In this document: in pieces, positions 34,887-44,661 of the stretch | Numbering within the stretch: position 1 is the stretch's first letter | Layout of the letters: each line of letters begins with the position of its first letter | NCBI RefSeq assembly: GCF_025403375.1 | Contig: NZ_JAMPTM010000005.1 | Coordinates: forward strand, 1-64,000 | DNA length: 64,000 bases | From: Frankia gtarii | GTDB lineage: Bacteria > Actinomycetota > Actinomycetes > Frankiales > Frankiaceae | Direction: 5' to 3' | Notes under the pieces: model-generated | The model's database searches: none | Seen by the model: the letters and a program-made list of their open reading frames with translations, nothing else | Told to the model about the DNA's origin: nothing | Program-made: the position numbers and the translations under genes

Positions 34887-36128
34887 TCAGGCTGGGACGA
34901 GGCCGTGCAGCGCCGCCCACCGGCCGACCTCCTCCCGGCGCAGAGCCGTGGCCAGCAGCTCGGGGAATCTGTCCGGGGTGCAGGCGAAGGCCGGCGCGCC
35001 GAGCTGCGCGCAGGTCGCCGCGAGCTGGTGGTCGTAGGCGGGAGCACCGTCGTCGGACAGCGCCAGCAGCACGATGACGGCGACCCCTGAATCGACCAGC
35101 CCACGCAGCCGGGCGATCAACGACGACTGGTCGCCGCCCTCGATGAGATCGCTGATGAGGATGAGGACGGTGTCGGCGGGCCGGCGCACGAGACTCGCGC
35201 CGTAGCCGACCGCGCGGTCGATGTCGGTGCCGCCGCCGAGCTGGACCCCGAAGAGCACGTCGACGGGGTCGTCGAGGGCGTCGGTCAGGTCCACCACAGA
35301 CGTGTCGAAGACGACCAGCGAGGTGCGCAGGGACCTGATGCTCGCCAACGACGCGCCGAGCACCCCGGCGTAGACGACCGACGAGGCCATCGAGCCGCTC
35401 TGGTCGATGAGCAGGATGACGTCGCGCAACGCGGCCACCCGCCGGGCCCGCTGGTATCCGATCAGCCGGTCGACGATGACGGTGCGCTGCTCGGGCTGGT
35501 AGTTGCGCAGGTTGGCGAGGATCGTCCGGTTCCAGTCGACGTCGGGCAGCCGCGGGGTGCGGGCGCGTTCGCCGCGGTTCAGCGCGCCGAACACCGCCGA
35601 GCGCAGCGAGTGCGCCAACCGTCGCTCGATGTCCTCGACGACCTTGCGCACCACCATCCGCGCGGTTTCCCGGGTGCGTTCGGGCAGCGCCGAGCGCAGC
35701 GACATCAGCGTGCCCACCAGGTGCACATCGGGCTCGGCCGCCGCCAGCAGCTCGGGCTCCATCAGCAGCCGAGCGAGTCCCAGCCGCTGGACGGCGTCGT
35801 GCTGGAGGACCTGCACCACCGACGACGGGAAGTAGTCGCGGATGTCGCCGAGCCAGCGGGCCACCGCCGGCGCCGATCCGCCGAGCCCCGCCGAGCGCCG
35901 CCGCCCACGACCGCCGCCGGGCTCGCCGTCGGCGTCGTAGAGCGCGCCGAGCGCGGCGTCGATATCCGCGTCCCGGGTCGACAGCGCCCGCGCCGGGCCG
36001 AACGCGGGCGCCGCCGGCGCGCCGAGGATCAGCCGCCACCGCCGCAGCCGCTCCTCCTCCGCCGCCATCTCGCTGGCGGACCGCGTCGACCCCGGACCGT
36101 CGATGTCCCTGGTCGTGTGGTCAGGCAT
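34887..36128 (-). CDS. VWA domain protein of a MoxR-associated operon
   Basis: 413 residues. The N-terminal half is helical and charged (FPSSVVQVLQHDAVQRLGLA); the C-terminal half is a von Willebrand A domain with a complete MIDAS motif DQSGS in VILLIDQSGSMASSVVYAGV, plus the later Thr and Asp (GGGTDIDRAVGYG, LILISDLIEGG). It is the last gene of the SWIM-DUF5691/MoxR/DUF5682/VWA operon, overlapping DUF5682 by 8 bases. VWA partners of MoxR ATPases usually act as substrate or metal adaptors. Confidence 0.92.
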   Translation of the reverse strand: MPDHTTRDIDGPGSTRSASEMAAEEERLRRWRLILGAPAAPAFGPARALSTRDADIDAALGALYDADGEPGGGRGRRRSAGLGGSAPAVARWLGDIRDYFPSSVVQVLQHDAVQRLGLARLLMEPELLAAAEPDVHLVGTLMSLRSALPERTRETARMVVRKVVEDIERRLAHSLRSAVFGALNRGERARTPRLPDVDWNRTILANLRNYQPEQRTVIVDRLIGYQRARRVAALRDVILLIDQSGSMASSVVYAGVLGASLASIRSLRTSLVVFDTSVVDLTDALDDPVDVLFGVQLGGGTDIDRAVGYGASLVRRPADTVLILISDLIEGGDQSSLIARLRGLVDSGVAVIVLLALSDDGAPAYDHQLAATCAQLGAPAFACTPDRFPELLATALRREEVGRWAALHGLVPA

Positions 36129-38652
36129 CGGAGTGTCCCTCCTCCGCGCCGGCAAGCGCGGTGCTGGCCGGTCTGGTGCTGGCCGGCCGTGTGCCGGCCG
36201 GTGTGGTGCCGGCGGCGGGTGCGGTGCCGGCAGGACCGAGCAGAGTGGTGAGCGCGGGCAACACGGCCGCGACCCGGCCGAGGTCCCAGGCCGGGCCATC
36301 GCCGGCAGGGACCGCGCCGGCCGGCGAGATGGCCGCCGGGGCCGGACTTCCTCCCGCACTCCCTCCCGGGCTCCCGGAGTCCGCCGGGTCTGTCGCGATG
36401 CCGCCCGGCGGGCCGGCGGTCGGCCGGGGCAGGCCGGAGCGGACCCGTTCGCCGATCAGGCGGCGTTCCGGGCCGGCGAAGTCGGCGAACGTTCGGCGCA
36501 GGGGCGCCAGCACGATCGTGAAGGCGTCCCCGTCGAGGCCGGCCAGCCAGGTGTCGACGAGCGAGAGCATCGCGGGGTCGCGGGCCAGCACCGCGCCGGA
36601 CCGGCCGAGGAAGCCCGCGAGCCAGCGCGCGGCGTCTGCGGGGGCGCCGCCGGCCGCGGACAGCGCCCGCGCCAGCCTGGTCGCCACCTCTGTGGCCGCG
36701 AGCACGCCGGCGTCGGACAGGATGCGGGTGCTTCGCCCGGCGACCAGCGGGTTACCGCCGGCCATGGCGGCGGCGACGCCCACCGCCGCGTGCCACCGGG
36801 CGACGTGTTCGGGGTCGGCGACGAGCCCGAAGGCGGTGTCCGCGGTGTCGATGGCGGCGACCATGGCGTCCGCGGCGTCGTCGTCGAGGCTTGCGCAGGC
36901 CGGCGGCAGCCCCGCGCAGATGCGGGTCATCAGGCTCGTCGTCAGCCCGACGACCAGGCCGGTGTCGGTGCCGCGCACGTCGCCGTAGCGGTGGACCCGG
37001 GCCAGCGGGGCCAGCGCCAGCATCAGGTGGGCGACGTCGCCGGTCGTGGCCGCGCGCTGTTCCAGCCCCGCGCGCACCGCCTCCAACGCGGCGGCCAGGT
37101 TCGCGAGGACCACCTGCTCGAACAGCCCGGTGATGGCGGCGAGGTCGGGCGCTGCATGGATGCGCTCGGCGACGACGTCGCCCGCGGCGTCCTCGACGGT
37201 TGCGCCGTGCCTGGCGGCCGCGACGAGCGCCAGCACGAACGTCGGCTTCCAGGCGAGCGTCCAGCCCTCGGCGAACGTGCCGGTGCTGCTGGTCGTGGTG
37301 GGGATGCCCCAGTCGACGTCGAGCAGGCGCAGCCGGTGCAGCAGGGCGCTGCGCTCCCGGTCGAGCTCGCGGCGCAGGTCCAGGCGCAGCGGCTTCTCCA
37401 CCGGGGTGGGCGCGAGCCGCAGCCTCTTCTGCGCACGGGCGACGTCGGCGGCCAGCGGCACGGTGGGCACGTCGGGGCCGACGGCGCCGACGACGTCACC
37501 GACGACGAGCTGTTCGCGGACGACGGCCAGCGGCACCGGGTCACCGGCGCAGAGCCCGGCCAGCACCGCGTCGGTCAGCTCGGTGAGTCCCGGGACGGCT
37601 CGCTCACGCACCGCGGCGAGGGCCTCGGCCAGCCGCACGGTCTCCACCACCGAGGCCGTCGAGGCGGGCAGGTCGGCGGCGCGCAGAAGCGCCGCGACAC
37701 GGGCGACCCACCTGGCGCCGACCTGGTTGGGCGCGGTCCACAGGTGGTGGTACCAGCCCGGTGACGTGACGCCGGCGCCGTAGCCGGAGTCGGCGCTCAG
37801 CAGCGCGTGCGTCCACGGCACCCACGTCGTGGCGGTGCGCACCGGCCGGACGCCGCGCAGCAGCTCACGGTCTGCCGCGACGGTGATCCGGCCCGTCCGG
37901 CCGGTCAGCGCCGGGACGTGCCACGCACCGCAGAGCACGGCGATCCGTGCAGCGGCGTCGGCGCCGGTGCTGGCCGCACGGATCGCCAGGCGCATGTGCG
38001 CCTCGCGCAGGTCCTCCCGCCGAGCGTGCGCCCCCCGCGACGCGTCCGGTCCGGGCTGGTGGTCGGGATCGCGCAGCGCCGCCATGGACTCGGCCACGGC
38101 GGCGAACAGCTCCAGCACCGGGGAACGGCCGCCCGCGCCGGCCGTCGGGGTACTCGCGGGCCGGCGGTGTTCGACGAGGTCCTCCCAGAATCGTTCCGGG
38201 TCGTCGTGGCCGGCGGCGAACGCCAGCCAGCCGAGCGGGTCGGCCACCAGCTCCGGGACCGTCTCGTCGCCGGCTTCCGCCGTGTCCTCGCCGGCTTCCG
38301 CCGTGTCCTCGTCGGAGTCGGTCTCGGCGTCGCGCCGGCGCAACGCCAGGTCGTGACCGAAAGGCAGGTCGATGAACCGGGTGGGCACACCCGCCGCACG
38401 GCCGTGCAGCAGGGCCTGCCACTCGGGGGAGAACTCGGCGAAGGGCCAGAAGGCGGCGTCGCGCGGCTCGTCGAGGGCGTAGGCGGTCAGCGCCACGGGT
38501 GGGGTGAGCGCGCCGACGTGGGTGAGCGCGCTGTCCCCCTCGGGCGGCCCCTCGACGAGGACGAGGTCCGGATCGAGTTCGGCGAGCGCCGCCCGCACCG
38601 CCCGCGCCGACCCGGGGCCGTGGTGGCGCACTCCCAGAACGGTGACGGACAT
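36121..38652 (-). CDS. DUF5682 family protein
   Basis: 843 residues. The N-terminal domain opens with VLGVRHHGPGSARAVRAAL and VLVEGPPEGDSAL, and near residue 245 has VLCGAWHVPALTGRTGR. These look like the GxxH, VE and late H motifs of TraB/TIKI/ChaN-like metal-dependent proteins, although this link is my inference. The rest is alpha-helical, like a scaffold, and it ends in Gly/Ala/Pro-rich low-complexity sequence. DUF5682 is characteristic of MoxR-VWA loci. It shares one base with the ATPase stop codon. Confidence 0.88.
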   Translation of the reverse strand: MSVTVLGVRHHGPGSARAVRAALAELDPDLVLVEGPPEGDSALTHVGALTPPVALTAYALDEPRDAAFWPFAEFSPEWQALLHGRAAGVPTRFIDLPFGHDLALRRRDAETDSDEDTAEAGEDTAEAGDETVPELVADPLGWLAFAAGHDDPERFWEDLVEHRRPASTPTAGAGGRSPVLELFAAVAESMAALRDPDHQPGPDASRGAHARREDLREAHMRLAIRAASTGADAAARIAVLCGAWHVPALTGRTGRITVAADRELLRGVRPVRTATTWVPWTHALLSADSGYGAGVTSPGWYHHLWTAPNQVGARWVARVAALLRAADLPASTASVVETVRLAEALAAVRERAVPGLTELTDAVLAGLCAGDPVPLAVVREQLVVGDVVGAVGPDVPTVPLAADVARAQKRLRLAPTPVEKPLRLDLRRELDRERSALLHRLRLLDVDWGIPTTTSSTGTFAEGWTLAWKPTFVLALVAAARHGATVEDAAGDVVAERIHAAPDLAAITGLFEQVVLANLAAALEAVRAGLEQRAATTGDVAHLMLALAPLARVHRYGDVRGTDTGLVVGLTTSLMTRICAGLPPACASLDDDAADAMVAAIDTADTAFGLVADPEHVARWHAAVGVAAAMAGGNPLVAGRSTRILSDAGVLAATEVATRLARALSAAGGAPADAARWLAGFLGRSGAVLARDPAMLSLVDTWLAGLDGDAFTIVLAPLRRTFADFAGPERRLIGERVRSGLPRPTAGPPGGIATDPADSGSPGGSAGGSPAPAAISPAGAVPAGDGPAWDLGRVAAVLPALTTLLGPAGTAPAAGTTPAGTRPASTRPASTALAGAEEGHSDA

Positions 38653-39818
38653 CAGGCGCCGCCGGGGACGCGTGCGTCGTCGTCCAGGTCACGGCAGGCC
38701 CGGTACAGGTCCGACCAGCCCTTCCGGTCTCGGACCACGCCTTCGAGGTACTCGCGCCAGGCCACGGGGTCCGCCGAGGGATCCTTGATCACCGCGCCGA
38801 GGAGCCCGGCGGCGACGTCCTCGGCCCGCAGCCGGCCGTCGCCGAAATGGGTGGCCAGCGTCATTCCCCCGGTGATCACACTGATCGCCTCGGCGGTGGA
38901 CAGGGTGGCGGTCGGGGTCTTCAGCGTGGTGCGCCCGTCGCTGGTGACGCCGGCGCGCAGCTCGCGGAAGATCTGCACGACGCGGCGCACCTCGCTCGCG
39001 GCCGGCGGCTCGTCCGGCAGCGCCAGCGCCCGGCCGAGGTCGGCGACCCGCCTGGTGACGATCTCCACCTCGGCGTCCTCGCTGGCGGGCAGCGGCAGCA
39101 CGACGGTGTTGAACCGGCGGCGCAGCGCCGAGGACATCTCGTTGACGCCGCGGTCACGGTCGTTGGCGGTGGCGATCACGGCGAACCCGGCGACGGCCTG
39201 CACCTCGCTGGCCAGCTCGGGGACGGGCAGGGTCTTCTCCGACAGCACGGTGATGAGCGCGTCCTGCACTTCGGCGCCCATCCGGGTGAGCTCCTCGACC
39301 CGGGCAATCGACCCGCGGGTCATCGCGCGCATCACCGGCGAGGGCACCAGTGCGTCGGGGGAGGGCCCCTCGGCGATCAGGCGGGCGTAGTTCCAGCCGT
39401 AGCGGACAGCGTCCTCGGAGGTGCCGGCGGTGCCCTGCACGACGAGGGTCGAGTCGCCGCTGACCGCCGCGGCGAGGTGTTCGGACAGCCAGGTCTTGGC
39501 GGTGCCGGGGCTGCCGAGCAGCAGCAGCGCCCGGTCGGTGGCGAGGGTGGCGACCGCGACCTCGACGAGGCGCCGGGATCCGATGTACTTCGGGGAGATG
39601 ACCGTTCCGTCGTCGAGCACGCCGCCGAGCAGGTAGGTGACGACCGCCCACGGCGACAGCCGCCACGACGGCGGGCGCGGCCTGGTGTCGGCGGCGGCGA
39701 GCGCGGCGAGCTCGCCGGCGTACGCCTGCTCGGCGTGCGGACGCAGCAGCGGCGCACTGTCCGCGGTGGGACCGGCGTCGGGGGCGGCGGTGTTGGTGGA
39801 CGGGGGCGCCAGGGTCAT
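38652..39818 (-). CDS. MoxR-type AAA ATPase
   Basis: 388 residues. Walker A is LLLGSPGTAKTWLSEHL, followed by the sensor region AGFAVIATANDRDRGVNEMS and the lid domain. The N-terminal 65 residues include DDGTVISPKYIGSRRLVEVA. MoxR proteins act as chaperone-like remodelling ATPases with VWA partners. Overlaps the upstream fusion gene by ATGA and the downstream DUF5682 gene by one base. Confidence 0.93.
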   Translation of the reverse strand: MTLAPPSTNTAAPDAGPTADSAPLLRPHAEQAYAGELAALAAADTRPRPPSWRLSPWAVVTYLLGGVLDDGTVISPKYIGSRRLVEVAVATLATDRALLLLGSPGTAKTWLSEHLAAAVSGDSTLVVQGTAGTSEDAVRYGWNYARLIAEGPSPDALVPSPVMRAMTRGSIARVEELTRMGAEVQDALITVLSEKTLPVPELASEVQAVAGFAVIATANDRDRGVNEMSSALRRRFNTVVLPLPASEDAEVEIVTRRVADLGRALALPDEPPAASEVRRVVQIFRELRAGVTSDGRTTLKTPTATLSTAEAISVITGGMTLATHFGDGRLRAEDVAAGLLGAVIKDPSADPVAWREYLEGVVRDRKGWSDLYRACRDLDDDARVPGGA

Positions 39819-42800
39819 GAGGGGCCTTCCTGAGGCAGGTGCACCGGGCGTGCCGGCCCGGTGTCGACGGGGGGTGGGTCGGTCAGTGCGGTGCGTAGCC
39901 GCCGTCGGGTGCCGAGGATCGTGGTCAGCCGGGTGCGCCCGTCGAGATCGAGGTACCTCGGCCGATCCGGGTCGGGATCGCCGAGGTCGGTGTCGGGATG
40001 CAGCGCCCAGGCCATGGGTCCGATGAGCTCACGCAGGAGGTAGTCGTCGGAGTAGCGACGTGCGGACAGGGCGGTGAGCGCGGTCCACACCGCCCGGGAG
40101 AACGGCTCGGACCATGGGCCGGGCACCGCGGTCAGCAGCGTTGTGATCCGCTCGACCGGCGAATCCAGCCACCGCCCCTCCCGGTCCTGGGCCGCTGACC
40201 CCTCCGGGTGGTAGGAGTCGAGCCTCAGCAAGCGCAGCGCGTGCGTGAGAGCGTGCGTGCGGGCGGGCTCGGCCAGGCAGGCGATGAGCCGCCCCTGGTG
40301 CGTCCGCCCGACGTGGGGGAGGAGCGCCGCAACCCAGCCGGGATCGCCATGGCGCAGGACGGCGGGCAGCAGCCCGATGCTCAGCAGCTGGCTCCCCGGG
40401 TGGCGCGCCCCGGGCAGGTCGGCCACGGCACCGAGGAACTCCTCGGGGGTCAGCCCGGTGCGGCGCGTCCACACGGTCGGATCGACGCGGGCGAGTTCGG
40501 CCACGAACATGACCTCGCCCGCCGTTGCCCTGCTGAGGATCAAGCTGGCCGGAGTGTCGCTGATGCCGTCGCGGCGCATCTCGTCGCTGCACTCGGCCGG
40601 CAGGGTGATCTCGAGATGGTGGCGCCCGATCAGCCTGCCGCGCCGTGCCGCGATCATTCCTTCGGTGCGCGCCTCGGCGCGTGCCTGCAGGCCGGCACCG
40701 GGCAGGAGCAGAGCGATCTCGACCGCGGCCCGGCGGATGTCGTCGCGCCGGTCGTCGAGGGCATGGTCGAGCAGGTCGACGTCCCAGGGACCGAGACCGA
40801 CCCGCAGCGCCTCGCAGAAGGCGAGGCGTTGCGCGGCACTGGCCGCGTCGAACGCGGCGAAGGCGGGACCGTCCGCCGGGCCGCGCAGGAGCGTCATCGC
40901 GGCGGCCGGGTCGCGCTGCCTCAGCTCCTGCACCAGCGTGCGCCGTTCGAGGGCGCTCGCGGTCGGCCAGTCGGCGAGGCGGGTGGGCGCCACCCACCGG
41001 CCGTCCGGGTGCAGGCCGGCGAGCCACCGCCCGCGCTCGCCCAGAACACCGGCGATCGGGGCGCGGATCGCGACATCCCGCAGGCCAAGCGACAGCAGCC
41101 CCGGCAGCAGCAGATTCGGGGCGCGCCACCCTCCCTCGGCCACCAGCTCCAGGCACTGGCGGGCCGCCTCGGGCTCGGATCCGCCGAGCGCGCCCTCGAC
41201 GATGCGCGCCGTGTCCGGCGCCAACGCCGGTACCCGTTCGGGTGCGGCGAGGGCGGGGGCCGGCAGCGCACGGGCGTCGGCGGCGAACAGGCCGGCGCGG
41301 CGCGCGCAGGACGCGAGAGCCGCCGTCCGCAGCAGAGCGGCGGCGCGCGAGGGCCCGTCCCCGGCCGCACCGCCTCCGCCGCCTTCACCGCCTTCACCGG
41401 AGCCAGCAGCGTCACCGAGGTCGGGGAGGACGGGCACGGCGGCGCGCGCCGTGCCGATAACGGCCGCGTCGACCAGGCTCGACCATCCCGGCGCCGGTCG
41501 CGGACAGGCGGGCTGCTCAGGGGGCTCGCTTCCGGGGTCCGCAGAGCTCGTCGGTGCGGGCAGGTCGGCGCCGGGCTGCGGCCGGGACGGCATCGCCGCC
41601 AACGGCACCAGGTCAAATCCGTCCCACTCCACGGCCAGGTCGAGGGGGCGGCCGCCGCCAAGAGCCAGCAGGTGCCAACCCCACTGGGCGCCCGAGTCGG
41701 CCGCCAGCGGCAGGGCCTGGCCGGCCTGGTCGCGCAGCAACCAGCGCGCACCGACGCCCGACGAGCGCCCACCCGCCGGACCTTTCCTCGCCGCCGCACC
41801 CGTCGGCGCCCTGCGGGGGGCGTCGACGAGAGGCGGCAGCACGGTGAGCTGGCGCACGACGAACGCGACGGGGTCGGCCCACGGATCCGCGGCCAACGCC
41901 GGGGTGAGCGCCGTCAGCGCCTCCTGCCAGGTCCTCGCGGTATCACCGGTGTCGTCGCCGGCCAGGTCGGCGAGTGGTTCCGGGGCCGTGGTCGTCTCGG
42001 CGAGGGCCAACCTGGTCGGGCGACGCCCCGGATACGCGGCCACCTCCGCCTGGAAGCGGGTGAGGACGGGCAGGGTCGGCGGCGGGGTCTCTTTGGCGGG
42101 GCCGTAGGTGACCAGCAGCGCGAGCCGGTCGAGTCCGGCCACCCGCAGCCACTGCCGCCGACCCTGCAGCTTTCCGGTGCTGAACCGGCGCTCGCCGAGG
42201 ACGTCGATCGGCCCGGCTAGCCGCTCGCCGGCGAGCACGTCCGACGCGTTCCGGGAGAAGCCGATCCGGTCGCGCACGACGTCGACCAGCGCGGGCCCCA
42301 CCTCGCCCCGCCTCGACCAGCCCTCGCAGAGCAGGTACAGGCGGCCGAGCCGGTCGGTGAGCCGCGCCGGCCAGTCGGGACCGCCCGCCGCGGCGATCCG
42401 CGCCATGTCGCGGACGACCTCGGCGAGCCCCGGCGCCTGCGCATCGACCATCCGCGCCGCGGTCACCTCCCACCAGGAGGAAGGCCGGACCTGGGCGGCG
42501 CCGAGCCCGCCGTGGGCGAGGTCGACCAGCCAGCGGCTCAGCTCCGCGACCCCGGCGTCGACCCGGGCGTCGCGGCGGGCCTGCGTGCGAGCCGACGAGG
42601 CGGCGCGGGCCGTCCCGGACTTCCTACCGCCGCCGGCCTCACCCGTCACCGCGGCCTCACCCGTCACCGCGGCACTTCCCCGCGCCGTGTCGGAGGAGGC
42701 CGCCCGCGCGGCACGGGCGGCCCGCCGCGCGAGCCAGTCCGCGACCCACTCCGGCGGATCATCGCCGGTGGCGAACGCTGCCGGGGTGTCGTAGGCGAGG

Positions 42801-43066
42801 AACAGCAGGCCGAGGGCGTGCTTGCAGGGAAACTTCCGGCTCGGGCAGGTGCAGGAGGAGGCGAACTCGGCGCCGGCCAGCACCACCACCCGATACGGCG
42901 TGGCTCCGCTTCCGCGGCACGCCCCCCACAGCGCCTCGCCGGACATGCCGAGGCCCGACCAGCTCCCGGGGCTGCCGAGCCGTTCGCCCGCCCGGGCGGA
43001 AGCCTGATCGGGCGCCATGGCGAGGACGGCCTCGCGGCTCATGGCCGAGACAGGTGTCAGCGACAT
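39815..43066 (-). CDS. SWIM zinc-finger/DUF5691 fusion protein
   Basis: 1083 residues. The N-terminal part has a SWIM zinc finger with Cys72-x-Cys74-x6-Cys81-x-His83 (SSCTCPSRKFPCKHALGLLF) and the long SWIM-protein body (ARRDARVDAGVAELSRWLVD, RDRIGFSRNASDVLAGERLA). From about residue 525, WSSLVDAAVIGTARAAVPVL begins DUF5691, which runs to the C-terminus with helical repeats. In comparable operons these are generally two adjacent genes; here no stop or start separates them, and a Pro/Ser linker joins them. First gene of the MoxR operon. Confidence 0.88.
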   Translation of the reverse strand: MSLTPVSAMSREAVLAMAPDQASARAGERLGSPGSWSGLGMSGEALWGACRGSGATPYRVVVLAGAEFASSCTCPSRKFPCKHALGLLFLAYDTPAAFATGDDPPEWVADWLARRAARAARAASSDTARGSAAVTGEAAVTGEAGGGRKSGTARAASSARTQARRDARVDAGVAELSRWLVDLAHGGLGAAQVRPSSWWEVTAARMVDAQAPGLAEVVRDMARIAAAGGPDWPARLTDRLGRLYLLCEGWSRRGEVGPALVDVVRDRIGFSRNASDVLAGERLAGPIDVLGERRFSTGKLQGRRQWLRVAGLDRLALLVTYGPAKETPPPTLPVLTRFQAEVAAYPGRRPTRLALAETTTAPEPLADLAGDDTGDTARTWQEALTALTPALAADPWADPVAFVVRQLTVLPPLVDAPRRAPTGAAARKGPAGGRSSGVGARWLLRDQAGQALPLAADSGAQWGWHLLALGGGRPLDLAVEWDGFDLVPLAAMPSRPQPGADLPAPTSSADPGSEPPEQPACPRPAPGWSSLVDAAVIGTARAAVPVLPDLGDAAGSGEGGEGGGGGAAGDGPSRAAALLRTAALASCARRAGLFAADARALPAPALAAPERVPALAPDTARIVEGALGGSEPEAARQCLELVAEGGWRAPNLLLPGLLSLGLRDVAIRAPIAGVLGERGRWLAGLHPDGRWVAPTRLADWPTASALERRTLVQELRQRDPAAAMTLLRGPADGPAFAAFDAASAAQRLAFCEALRVGLGPWDVDLLDHALDDRRDDIRRAAVEIALLLPGAGLQARAEARTEGMIAARRGRLIGRHHLEITLPAECSDEMRRDGISDTPASLILSRATAGEVMFVAELARVDPTVWTRRTGLTPEEFLGAVADLPGARHPGSQLLSIGLLPAVLRHGDPGWVAALLPHVGRTHQGRLIACLAEPARTHALTHALRLLRLDSYHPEGSAAQDREGRWLDSPVERITTLLTAVPGPWSEPFSRAVWTALTALSARRYSDDYLLRELIGPMAWALHPDTDLGDPDPDRPRYLDLDGRTRLTTILGTRRRLRTALTDPPPVDTGPARPVHLPQEGPS

Positions 43067-43315
43067 GCCAGGGAGTCTGGCCCCGGCCTCCGACACTTTT
43101 GCCCGGCGCAAGCACGCCGACGAAGGCCATCAAACTGACCTGCGACGCTGGTGGGCCAAGGTGACGTGCGACGCGCAGGCACGGCACCAAATGGTTCAAC
43201 CGCAGCGGGTCTGAATTCTCACACTGCCCAGGACGCCCACACGCAGGGTGGCCGAGGTGCGGCGTGCGCTCATGCGTGAGTCGCTGGACCAGCTCAGGGC
43301 GCTCACCGCAGCCCT

Positions 43316-44296
43316 CTGGCCGACCACTGGCGCCGCCGTTACGACTGGCGTGCGGCGGAGGCCGAGCTGAACAGCCATCCGCAGTTCGTCACCGAGATCG
43401 ACGGCCAGCGGATCCACTTCCTGCACCTGCGCTGCCCGCGGCCGGACGCGCTCCCGCTGGTGCTCACCCACGGCTGGCCGGGGTCGGTGGTGGAGTTCCT
43501 TGACGTGATCGGGCCGCTCTCGGCCGAGTTCCACCTGGTCGTCCCGTCGATCCCGGGCTGGGGCTTCTCCGGCCCGACGCGCGAGCGCGGTTGGGATGTC
43601 GACCGCGTGGCACGTGCCTGGGCGGAGCTGATGCGCGGCCTGGGCTACCGGCGGTACGGCGCCCACGGGGGAGACCGGGGGGCCTCGGTGTCCCGGGCGC
43701 TGTCGCAGCACGACGCCGAACACGTCGTCGGGATCCACCTCAACTACCTCCCGACCCCACCGCTGCCCGGCGACCCGGACCGCACCCGGCTGACCCCGGG
43801 GGACCAGGAGCGGCTCGCCCAGACCGAGGCCTACCTGCGCGACCAGCCGGCGGTTCGGCAGATCAACGGCACCCGGCCGCAGACCCCGGCGTACGCCCTC
43901 AACGACTCGCCGGTCGGGTTGCTCGCCTGGCTGCTCGACCCGATGACGATGTGGGCGGCCCCGGACTTCTCGATCAGTCCCGACCGGGTGCTCACGAACG
44001 TGACGCTGTTCTGGCTGACGGGCACCGCGGGCTCGGCACCGCGCCTGCACCGGGAGACCGGCGGCCCGCCATCGTGGCGGACCGTCCAACCGGTGGGCGT
44101 CCTCGTCCTGCCCGAGGACATCACCCGCCCGATCCGTCCGTACGCGGAGCGACGGCTACCGATCGCCCGGTGGACGGAGGCCGGCCGTGGCGGCCACTTC
44201 CCGGGGCTTGAGGTTCCCGACCTGCTCGCCGCCGACATCCGTGCCTTTTTCGGAGCCTGTGAGGCCGACAGCTCCGGCGTGCGATTGTCCGTGTGA
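43316..44296 (+). pseudogene. Epoxide hydrolase, 5'-truncated remnant
   Basis: From 43316 the reading frame matches the family (LADHWRRRYDWRAAEAELNS, HPQFVTEIDGQRIHFLHLR, HGWPGSVVEFLDVIGPL). The nucleophile Asp in GAHGGDRGASVSRAL and the His in GRGGHFPGLEVPDLL are intact. But the frame has a stop at 43277 and no start before a GTG at 43460, which lies inside the core, so most of the N-terminal EHN domain is missing. Upstream sequence has no similarity to the expected domain, pointing to a rearrangement rather than a simple frameshift. Confidence 0.8.
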
Positions 44297-44313
44297 CGAC
44301 TGCGAGGGCTGTC

Positions 44314-44661
44314 TCATGCTCGCTGGTCGGGTCTCCTGTTCAACCAGCGGAACAGCGACAGGCCGGTCAGGAACAGGACGAGGACGGCGGGGCCGACGTG
44401 CACGGTGATGAACCCGATGTAGTGAGGGCCGCCCCAAGCTCGTCGGTAGGTCTCGGGACGGCCGGGGTGCTCGGTGGCGATGATGTATCCGGCCCGTGCG
44501 ACGAGGAAGGCGCCGGCCGCCAGGAGGAGGAGGCGAGCCGCCGCGCGCCGTAGTCGGGCGCCCCAGCCACCGGCTGGCGGTGGCGCGGACCGGCGTGCCA
44601 CGATCAGACCCAGCGTGATCAGGACCGCCGCGACCAGCGCCGCTACGAGCAGGCCCGTCAT
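44314..44661 (-). CDS. PadR-linked membrane protein with WGGPxYxG motif
   Basis: 115 residues with three membrane helices (LLVAALVAAVLITLGLIVAR, LLLLAAGAFLVARAGYIIAT, VGPAVLVLFLTGLSLFRWL) and a loop containing RRAWGGPHYIGFITVH. Last gene of the PadR operon, overlapping the upstream gene by ATGA. A similar loop occurs in the protein at 24297-24878. Function unknown. Confidence 0.75.
   Translation of the reverse strand: MTGLLVAALVAAVLITLGLIVARRSAPPPAGGWGARLRRAAARLLLLAAGAFLVARAGYIIATEHPGRPETYRRAWGGPHYIGFITVHVGPAVLVLFLTGLSLFRWLNRRPDQRA

Noticed and set aside
36103-37764. Plus-strand ORF of 553 codons
   Set aside because: Antisense to DUF5682 with Gly/Arg/Gln-rich composition and no recognisable fold.
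40208-42220. Plus-strand ORF of 670 codons
   Set aside because: Antisense to the SWIM-DUF5691 gene; no protein-like pattern.
42700-43310. Possible transposase remnant next to the epoxide hydrolase fragment
   Set aside because: Short frames here gave no transposase motif or terminal inverted repeat; I could not support a mobile element.
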